Shown: positions 14,349-18,927 of the stretch, in pieces
Layout: each line of letters begins with the position of its first letter
Numbering within the stretch: position 1 is the stretch's first letter
NCBI GenBank assembly: GCA_003509845.1
Contig: DOMR01000145.1
Span: forward strand, 1-18,927
Reading direction: 5' to 3'
Length of the DNA: 18,927 bases
Source of the DNA: Chitinophagaceae bacterium
GTDB taxonomy: Bacteria; Bacteroidota; Bacteroidia; Chitinophagales; Chitinophagaceae
Program-made: the position numbers and the translations under genes
The notes under the pieces: generated by a model
Database searches by the model: none
The model's input: only the letters and a program-made list of their open reading frames with translations
Told to the model about the DNA's origin: nothing

Positions 14349-14552
14349 ATGAAAAAATTTGAATTTGTTTCTGAAAAGAAATTTAACAAACCAGATGATC
14401 CCTATTTTTACACAAAAGAGGATGGCTATTTTGTATCTGATTCTGGTAGCTATGACAAGGATCAAGCCTATGAAAAGTTTTTATATTTATCACAGGGTGG
14501 ATCTTTGAAACCGACTATCGAAGTACTTGATCAAATAATTTTAAATGATTAA
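14349..14552 (+). CDS. small hypothetical protein, 67 residues
   Basis: This small charged protein starts MKKFEFVSEKKFNKPDDPYF. An upstream in-frame ATG at 14304 would begin inside or before the -7 promoter element at 14307-14314, so 14349 is the better start. The N-terminal half is beta-prone with a YFYTKEDGYFVSDSGSYD stretch, and the C-terminal half is helical. It is the first gene of the early-type operon, a place where phages often encode host-takeover proteins, but no specific function can be read from it. Confidence 0.65.
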   Translation: MKKFEFVSEKKFNKPDDPYFYTKEDGYFVSDSGSYDKDQAYEKFLYLSQGGSLKPTIEVLDQIILND

Positions 14553-14555
14553 AAA

Positions 14556-14810
14556 ATGAATACATTACATCAACTATCAAACCTTCAAGACAGAGTAAGA
14601 TATCACGAATGGCTATTTGATGTAAGTAATAAATTTAATTCAGAAAATCGTTACAATCTTTTAAAACAAGCGCGTACTGATTTAAAGAATTTCAAAGCTA
14701 TTTATTACCCGCATTTATTAGAAAGACCTAAAAACCCATTCCCACCAATACCTTTTACGCCTATGTCTGAATGGACAGAAAAGTTTGAGGAGTACGGCGA
14801 TATGTATTAA
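14556..14810 (+). CDS. small hypothetical protein, 84 residues
   Basis: A protein whose first half is helical and charged (LQDRVRYHEWLFDVSNKFN then RYNLLKQARTDLKNFKAIY). The second half is proline-rich (ERPKNPFPPIPFTPMSEW) and ends with an acidic helix. A helical part followed by a Pro-rich linker suggests a protein-binding role (weak inference). No family is recognised. It begins 3 bases after the previous stop, within the operon upstream of the ERF gene. Confidence 0.6.
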   Translation: MNTLHQLSNLQDRVRYHEWLFDVSNKFNSENRYNLLKQARTDLKNFKAIYYPHLLERPKNPFPPIPFTPMSEWTEKFEEYGDMY

Positions 14811-14822
14811 AAAAACAAACCT

Positions 14823-15371
14823 ATGAAATTAGTAAACATTCAGGCGGAATTAAAAGCGCCTAAAAACCAAGTAAACGCATTCGGTAAATATAAATATCGA
14901 AGCGCAGAGGACATTATTGAGGCAGTAAAGCCTATATTATTTAAGCATCAAAGCGCATTACTTATTAGCGATGAAATTGTGCAAGTCGGCGATCGTATTT
15001 ATGTAAAAGCAACTGCTATGCTTGTTGATGAAACAAGCGAAGATAGAATTAGTGTTAGCGGTTGGGCGCGCGAGGAAGAAGTTAAAAAAGGAATGGACGC
15101 TGCACAGATTACAGGATCAGCGAGTTCATACGCACGTAAATATGCTTTAAACGGATTATTTGCCATAGATGATACTAAGGACGCAGATAGCACGAATGAG
15201 CATAAAGACGAAGTGGGTGAGGAAAAACGTATGAAGTTAATTGCTTTATTAGAAAATACTATTTGGGATGAAAACCTAAAAAGTAAAACGGCTATAAAGA
15301 TTAGCGCATACACTACAAATGAGCAATACGACAAGGCTTATAGAATCATATTAGCTAACCAAAAACAATAA
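14823..15371 (+). CDS. erf: ERF-family single-strand annealing protein
   Basis: A 182-residue recombination protein of the ERF superfamily, which anneals complementary single strands in phage recombination and can circularise genomes. The hallmarks are the N-terminal YKYRSAEDIIEAVKPIL (residues 23-39) and the later AQITGSASSYARKYALNGLF (94-113) with the following acid cluster AIDDTKDAD. The core is about 125 residues, and the rest is a variable linker plus a helical C-terminus usual for this group. It fits into the replication block beside a DnaA-like protein and a small beta-rich candidate partner. The first codons (MKLVNIQAELKAPKNQ) match the typical start of the family, supporting ATG 14823. 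Confidence 0.88.
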   Translation: MKLVNIQAELKAPKNQVNAFGKYKYRSAEDIIEAVKPILFKHQSALLISDEIVQVGDRIYVKATAMLVDETSEDRISVSGWAREEEVKKGMDAAQITGSASSYARKYALNGLFAIDDTKDADSTNEHKDEVGEEKRMKLIALLENTIWDENLKSKTAIKISAYTTNEQYDKAYRIILANQKQ

Positions 15372-15372
15372 G

Positions 15373-15573
15373 ATGCAAGAAACATATCAAGAATTGCAGA
15401 AACTTTTACCAATGGAAAGGCAAATGCTTTTAGCAGAGATTTATCACTATATGTGGTACAATCCAGAAGCATACCAACAAATCTGTGTATTTTTAGAACA
15501 TTGGGAAAAACAATCAGAAATTAAAGCAGTATTTTTTAAACAGGATTCAGAAGAATCCATAAATCAATTATAA
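15373..15573 (+). CDS. small hypothetical protein, 66 residues
   Basis: A short helical protein rich in Gln, Glu and aromatic residues (MQETYQELQKLLPMERQML, then EIYHYMWYNPEAYQQICVF). It starts one base after the ERF stop and ends one base before the next gene, consistent with operon coupling. Residues 45-66 are charged. No family is recognised, and it may be an accessory of the ERF system by position only. Confidence 0.58.
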   Translation: MQETYQELQKLLPMERQMLLAEIYHYMWYNPEAYQQICVFLEHWEKQSEIKAVFFKQDSEESINQL

Positions 15574-15574
15574 A

Positions 15575-15784
15575 ATGTCAGAAAAAAAAGAATCAATCGG
15601 GGCTTGGAAAAACACAACTAAAGACGGCAAAGAGGTAATTAAATTTTCAATCAATGGTCAACGCTACAATATGTGGGTTAATTCTTATAAGGATAAACCA
15701 GCGCAGCCTGATTATAAGATTTATGAAGATACTTATGTCGCGCCTACGGAAACAAAATTAGCTAATGATGACTTAGAATTTTAG
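15575..15784 (+). CDS. small beta-rich protein, possible single-strand-binding partner
   Basis: A 69-residue protein with an N-terminal SIGAWKNTTKDGKEVIKFSI pattern, then GQRYNMWVNSYKDKPAQPDY and an acidic C-terminus (TKLANDDLEF). The GAWKN...DGKE..KFSINGxRY pattern resembles small DUF736-like beta proteins. The acidic tail with a terminal Phe recalls the partner-binding tail of single-strand DNA-binding proteins. Lying next to the ERF and DnaA-like genes, a single-strand-binding or annealing cofactor role is plausible. It remains an inference, because the chain is too short for a full OB fold and no family signature is decisive. Confidence 0.6.
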   Translation: MSEKKESIGAWKNTTKDGKEVIKFSINGQRYNMWVNSYKDKPAQPDYKIYEDTYVAPTETKLANDDLEF

Positions 15785-15786
15785 AT

Positions 15787-16209
15787 ATGGAGTACAATAA
15801 TATAGTACAATGCTATAAAGATCAGTTGCAAAGTTTGCGTATGTTTCATAAAGAATTAGTGAAAGCTAATTTGATAACAGATGACATTGCAATAGGATCT
15901 GTGCCATCAACTATCCTGCCGCATAGATTAGTTGAATTAGTTGAGGATGTTTTTGATACAAGCATCCAGATTAAGAACCGAAGGCAAAGCGTTATTTTCG
16001 GGCGTAAGGCGGCGGCTTATATTCTTAAAAAATATACTCAATTATCCCTTAATGAAATAGCTAAACATATCGGCGTTGGGGATCATACAACGGTTATTTA
16101 TAATATAAAAACGGCTGAAAACCTAATGTTTACCGAGAAATGGTATAAAGAAAAAGTTGATGAAATTGAAAAAGAGATTGAAAATTTTAGTAAATTTGTA
16201 AAAGAATAG
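15787..16209 (+). CDS. free-standing DnaA domain IV-like DNA-binding protein
   Basis: A 140-residue protein carrying only a DnaA C-terminal (domain IV) homology. The region 45-115 holds LVELVEDVFDTSIQIKN, GRKAAAYILKKYTQLSLNEI and the helix-turn-helix signature DHTTV (99-103) in IGVGDHTTVIYNIKTAENL. This is the part of DnaA that recognises DnaA boxes in DNA. No ATPase domain is present. The arginine that usually precedes DHTTV in DnaA is glycine (G98) here, so its DNA target may be altered. The N-terminal 44 residues and C-terminal helix (KEKVDEIEKEIENFSKF) are specific to this protein. It could bind phage origins or compete with host DnaA (inference). Confidence 0.85.
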   Translation: MEYNNIVQCYKDQLQSLRMFHKELVKANLITDDIAIGSVPSTILPHRLVELVEDVFDTSIQIKNRRQSVIFGRKAAAYILKKYTQLSLNEIAKHIGVGDHTTVIYNIKTAENLMFTEKWYKEKVDEIEKEIENFSKFVKE

Positions 16210-16214
16210 GATTA

Positions 16215-16296
16215 TTGCAGAATCCTTTAACCAACAATATTGCCCAAAGAGGCGTAGGTACTGCAATTACCTGCAAATCTGAGGGCATTTTTATTT
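16215..16296 (+). promoter_or_regulatory. structured leader before the DUF4373 gene
   Basis: A short non-coding stretch with nested pairings. TGCCC (16241-16245) can pair with GGGCA (16283-16287), and inside it GTAGGTA (16254-16260) can pair with TACCTGC (16268-16274) around a 7-base loop. TTGCAG (16215-16220) can pair instead with either of two CTGCAA copies (16261-16266, 16271-16276), giving competing folds. A T-rich run TTTTTATTT follows GGGCA directly before ATG 16297. It may be an attenuator, a protein-binding RNA or a terminator. The sequence does not match a riboswitch class I know. Confidence 0.45.
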
Positions 16297-16962
16297 ATGA
16301 AAAGTAGTACATATTATTTTAGCCACGATTATAACGCGGCAAATGATACTAAGATTTTGTTTCTTAGGCATCAATTAGGTATGGAGGGATACGGGATTTA
16401 TTGGTATCTTATTGAGCAATTAGCGAACGCTGGTGGCAAACTTCCATTAGAACTTATCCCTGTATTAGCGATGCAAATGCATTGCACAGATGTCAAAGTA
16501 AACGGCGTATTAATGAACTTTGATTTATTTACGATTGAATCAGGGGAGTTTTGGTCGGATCGTTTGCAAGAACATTTAGAACTTAGGTTAAAACTAAGCG
16601 CAAGCGGTAAAGTAGGTGCCAATAATAGATGGAAAAATGGGGGGGCTATTGGGGAGGCCATTGGGGAGGGTAATGCAAAGGAAAGGAAAGGAAAGGAAAT
16701 AAAAGGAAATATAAATTTAATAGAAGATATACAAACTTTTAAAAGTGAATTAGGGGATGAATACGATAATTTTGTAATGTATTGGACAGAACCAAATAAA
16801 AATGGTAAATTACGATATGAATTAGAAAAGTTTTTTGATATTAAACGCCGAGTAAATACTTGGATGCAAAATAAAAACAAATATGGAAATTCAAAAGATA
16901 CTGACGCAACCGCTGCAAGTCGCAAACGAATGGACGACCTTGCCAAGTGGGTTAATCGCTAA
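16297..16962 (+). CDS. DUF4373 (Lin1244/Lin1753-like) replication protein
   Basis: A 221-residue protein whose N-terminal 95 residues have the Lin1244/Lin1753 (DUF4373) pattern, SHDYNAANDTKILFLRHQ, then GYGIYWYLIEQLA and NGVLMNFDLF. It is a winged-helix-type domain found at the start of phage replication proteins. A low-complexity linker from about 108 (NNRWKNGGAIGEAIGE, then KERKGKEIKG) is coded by a purine-rich tract with a run of seven G and four copies of GGAAA. A C-terminal helical part with KLRYELEKFFDIKRRVNTWM follows. By analogy to DnaD-like replisome organisers it may load the helicase or initiate replication. This is inference from family context, not shown by a catalytic motif. Confidence 0.78.
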   Translation: MKSSTYYFSHDYNAANDTKILFLRHQLGMEGYGIYWYLIEQLANAGGKLPLELIPVLAMQMHCTDVKVNGVLMNFDLFTIESGEFWSDRLQEHLELRLKLSASGKVGANNRWKNGGAIGEAIGEGNAKERKGKEIKGNINLIEDIQTFKSELGDEYDNFVMYWTEPNKNGKLRYELEKFFDIKRRVNTWMQNKNKYGNSKDTDATAASRKRMDDLAKWVNR

Positions 16963-17626
16963 AGAAGATCTGCCAATCATAGAAGCCTTTAAGGGGGATA
17001 AATTAAACCTTATTAGCCCTGTAACGCTTAGGGAAAATTTAGCCTATATCTTTACATTGATTGGGCTTACACGCCTTCCTGATACAATTGAATTGGAAGT
17101 AATTGAGGATTTTATACGATCCACATATCCTTATTTTACTATTCAAGAAATGCGCATAGCTTTTAAAATGGCAGTACAAGGAAAGTTTGATTGCAATATT
17201 GAGCACTACGAAAAGTTTAGTCCTAAGTACATTTCAGGGATAATGAACGCCTACAAATCAAAAGCTAACCAAGTGCGTAAAAATATCCCACCGCCGCCAG
17301 ATCAACCTGTAAAACATTTATCAGACCAGGAAATAGTTGATTTTACAAAAGAGGATTGGCTAAATGGTAAGCGTCAAGATTTTAATCGGGTATTTAATGC
17401 AGACAAAGTTTTTAAGATCCTTTTAAAACAAGGGAAGTTAGCTTTTACACAGGATCAGATATTAGAAACAATAAGAGTAGTGAGGGAAGATAACTTATAC
17501 AGGTTAAATAAAATGCATCCTTTAGACGCAAAAAAGTTTAGCCAAGAAATAAGACAAGAGGATTTTATTGAATTACAATGTAAAAAATTAGCACTTGTCA
17601 AATACTTTGAGGGTTTTTCAGGTTAA
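16883..17626 (+). CDS. probable replication partner protein of the DUF4373 gene
   Basis: A 247-residue protein starting at ATG 16883 and overlapping the previous gene by 80 bases. The protein is mixed helical with EDLPIIEAFKGDKLNLISPV, a long helix, and FTIQEMRIAFKMAVQGKFDC. A segment KYISGIMNAYKSKA precedes a proline-rich linker (IPPPPDQP). No ATPase motif is present. I recall similar proteins behind DUF4373 genes in Bacteroidetes phages, where a helicase-loader or replisome role is assumed. An alternative start further in (for example a TTG or GTG near 16940-16950) would shorten the overlap, but the in-frame sequence before it also looks coding. Confidence 0.65.
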   Translation: MEIQKILTQPLQVANEWTTLPSGLIAKEDLPIIEAFKGDKLNLISPVTLRENLAYIFTLIGLTRLPDTIELEVIEDFIRSTYPYFTIQEMRIAFKMAVQGKFDCNIEHYEKFSPKYISGIMNAYKSKANQVRKNIPPPPDQPVKHLSDQEIVDFTKEDWLNGKRQDFNRVFNADKVFKILLKQGKLAFTQDQILETIRVVREDNLYRLNKMHPLDAKKFSQEIRQEDFIELQCKKLALVKYFEGFSG

Positions 17627-17777
17627 GTACACTTATTGTGGTAGCCTTAAATATTGTTATACTATTAATTTTTTTGATTGTTATCCTACAAGACAAGATG
17701 CTATTGATGGATTAAATAGGCTTAAATTTAAAAAACAATTTTACGATTTATTAATTAAATATAAAAATAATATATGA
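17595..17777 (+). CDS. small hypothetical protein with TTG start
   Basis: A 60-codon ORF that begins with TTG at 17595 and overlaps the previous gene by 32 bases. The product is aromatic and basic (VKYTYCGSLKYCYTINFFDC, then a C-terminal RLKFKKQFYDLLIKYKNN helix). Three Cys and several Tyr residues in 35 positions stand out. Since it has no ATG, the start is uncertain; a start at a later codon would leave a very short chain. It is kept because it fills the space up to the next gene in this tightly packed operon. Confidence 0.45.
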   Translation: MSNTLRVFQVKYTYCGSLKYCYTINFFDCYPTRQDAIDGLNRLKFKKQFYDLLIKYKNNI

Positions 17778-17989
17778 CACCAAAAGAAAAAGCAAAACAA
17801 CTATTTGAAAAAATATTCTTTGAAATACAAAGTGATGAATTAGGCAGATGTTATCAATCTGCTAAACAATGTACATTAATAGCAGTAAATGAAATATTAA
17901 AAGCAGTAAATAACGAAGATGAAACTTATTTAATGAGACATTCGGTTAATTATTGGTCAAAAGTTAAGCAAGAATTAGAATTATTATAA
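17774..17989 (+). CDS. small helical protein typical of Bacteroidetes phages
   Basis: A 71-residue helical protein with MTPKEKAKQLFEKIFFEIQ, CYQSAKQCTLIAVNEILKA and SVNYWSKVKQELELL. I recognise this pattern as a recurrent small protein of Bacteroidetes phage replication regions, but I know of no function. ATG 17774 overlaps the preceding stop, and its own stop overlaps the VRR-NUC start (TAATG). Confidence 0.68.
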   Translation: MTPKEKAKQLFEKIFFEIQSDELGRCYQSAKQCTLIAVNEILKAVNNEDETYLMRHSVNYWSKVKQELELL

Positions 17990-18303
17990 TGGACATATCA
18001 GCAAACGATTTAACAAAATGGGCTAAAAAAAACCTTGAATTTGCGGGATTCAGATTGAACAGGGTAAACAATATTCCATACGGAAAGCGTAAGGGAACGA
18101 TACAAAAGGGCTGGGCTGACTTGCAAGGATATAGCTGCGAGGGTATTTATACGGCGGTCGAAGTTAAAAAAATAGGGGATAAATTAAGTCCAGAACAAAG
18201 AGAACGATTAAAAGATATTAACGAATGTGGCGGAATAGTTTATATTTGCACTGAAATAGAAAGCAAACCTGTTTTAGTCGAATGGTCAAAAATGAAATTT
18301 TAG
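17989..18303 (+). CDS. VRR-NUC domain nuclease (single-domain)
   Basis: A 104-residue minimal VRR-NUC protein of the PD-(D/E)xK superfamily. The active-site set is visible: D44 in GWADLQGY, then E58-V-K60 in TAVEVKKIGD, followed by SPEQRERLKDI with Q70 and a hydrophobic GGIVYICTE strand. Stand-alone VRR-NUC proteins in phages act as Holliday-junction or flap-type endonucleases as oligomers (family knowledge). It is the only predicted nuclease of the block other than the DEDDy protein, and may process recombination intermediates made by the ERF protein. The start overlaps the previous stop as TAATG. Confidence 0.86.
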   Translation: MDISANDLTKWAKKNLEFAGFRLNRVNNIPYGKRKGTIQKGWADLQGYSCEGIYTAVEVKKIGDKLSPEQRERLKDINECGGIVYICTEIESKPVLVEWSKMKF

Positions 18304-18770
18304 CGCAGTATTGGACTTCAAAAGAGGTCAATGACGCATTTGATAAGATGCATCCAGAGGAATTGCGCTATGATTTAAAAGCAGAAGTTTTTTTAGTTCT
18401 TTGTGAAATGAATGAGGATAAGCTGGTAGGGTTATTTGAAAGGAATGAGTTGAAATTTTATATAGTTAGGATAATGTTGAATATGATTAAAAGCGACCGA
18501 AGTACTTTTTATAAAAACTATCGTAATTATAGCGAGTTTGTGGATCAGGATTTTGTTTCAGATGATAATGATAAAACGGATATGTTTGAAAAACTTGAAT
18601 TGAATATGGACGGCTTGCATTGGTATAACAAGGAAATGCTAAAACTATATGCTATTGACTTTAAAAAGAATGCTAAAGAGTTAAGCCGTAAAACAGGCAT
18701 ACCATATATGTCAATCATACGGACGATAAATAAAACCAAAAAACAAATGAAAATAAATATTAGAAAATGA
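18282..18770 (+). CDS. sigma-factor-like DNA-binding protein
   Basis: A 162-residue protein that starts at ATG 18282, inside the nuclease gene (22-base overlap). About residues 28-80 resemble a shortened sigma region 2 (LKAEVFLVLCEMN, then LKFYIVRIMLNMIKSDRSTF). The C-terminal part, NAKELSRKTGIPYMSIIRTINKTKK, reads as a helix-turn-helix like sigma region 4. The linker between them is acidic. Similar proteins in Bacteroidetes phages are annotated as sigma-like. It may direct the host RNA polymerase to the phage late promoters, which lack standard boxes here (inference). It could instead be a plain helix-turn-helix regulator. Confidence 0.68.
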   Translation: MVKNEILAQYWTSKEVNDAFDKMHPEELRYDLKAEVFLVLCEMNEDKLVGLFERNELKFYIVRIMLNMIKSDRSTFYKNYRNYSEFVDQDFVSDDNDKTDMFEKLELNMDGLHWYNKEMLKLYAIDFKKNAKELSRKTGIPYMSIIRTINKTKKQMKINIRK

Positions 18771-18927
18771 TTTTATCAATTATAACTGCTATCTGTGCAT
18801 CATTATTTTTTATTGAGATTCATAACCTACAACATAAATGGGGAATTAATTTCAAGCCCTTTAATTGTGGAAGTTGCCTGGCTGCGTGGCTTGCGCCAAT
18901 ACACTATTTCCTGCCTGAATTAATCCA
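18767..18927 (+). CDS. start of a small membrane protein (3' truncated)
   Basis: ATG 18767 overlaps the preceding TGA (ATGA) and the frame stays open to the window end, giving 53 codons. An N-terminal membrane segment (ILSIITAICASLFFIEI) is followed by a polar part with KPFNCGSCLAAWLAPI. The CxxC pair before a second hydrophobic stretch recalls small Bacteroidetes phage membrane proteins with a KPFxCxxCLxxW motif. Function is not known to me, and the rest lies outside the window. Confidence 0.6.
   Translation, partial: MILSIITAICASLFFIEIHNLQHKWGINFKPFNCGSCLAAWLAPIHYFLPELI

Noticed and set aside
16398..16946. 182-codon - strand ORF opposite the DUF4373 gene
   Set aside because: The opposite strand encodes a recognisable protein and this frame gives a Ser/Pro/Phe-rich shadow product without domain features.

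Overview
The window is part of a tailed double-stranded DNA phage or prophage of a Bacteroidetes host, most likely from the Flavobacteriia or a related class. The DNA is AT-rich. Every convincing gene lies on the + strand, packed tightly, often with TAATG or ATGA stop/start overlaps. Start codons mostly follow A/T-rich leaders without a Shine-Dalgarno sequence, which is typical of Bacteroidetes. Several proteins belong to types recurrent in Bacteroidetes phages: an S78_2/XkdF-like protease, a portal ending in a Cys/His motif, a DUF4373 (Lin1244/Lin1753) replication protein and a small sigma-like protein. These family calls are pattern recognition from the sequence; no search was run.

Layout. 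1-4260 holds the end of a probable tail protein, a short tape measure protein, prohead protease, scaffold-like protein and major capsid protein, closed by a terminator-like hairpin. 4289-4807 encodes a probable tail tube protein, followed by a strong terminator. 4866-5094 is a non-coding stretch rich in inverted and direct repeats and looks regulatory. 5095-11171 encodes a small probable virion protein, a portal carrying extra C-terminal domains, a head-tail connector, a small basic ORF, a tail-completion-like protein and a long receptor-binding fibre with a C-terminal S74 chaperone. 11180-13042 is the membrane/lysis block: small membrane proteins including a probable holin, a probable unimolecular spanin, and an M15 peptidase endolysin. 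13043-14213 holds a DEDDy exonuclease with a zinc ribbon and two small unknowns, closed by a terminator.

After a Bacteroidetes-type promoter near 14307, the region 14349-18927 is the replication/recombination block: two small unknowns, an ERF annealing protein, a small beta-rich protein, a free-standing DnaA domain IV, a DUF4373 protein and a partner gene, a VRR-NUC nuclease, a sigma-like regulator and a truncated membrane protein.

The virion genes are in an unusual order, with the tape measure upstream of protease, scaffold and capsid and the portal downstream of them. No terminase, integrase, repressor, DNA polymerase, tRNA, CRISPR array or defence system is visible, so lifestyle cannot be decided. 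The points I would look at first are the repeat-rich region 4866-5094, the composite portal, the u-spanin, the lone DnaA DNA-binding domain and the structured leader at 16215-16296. None of these amounts to a wholly new system.
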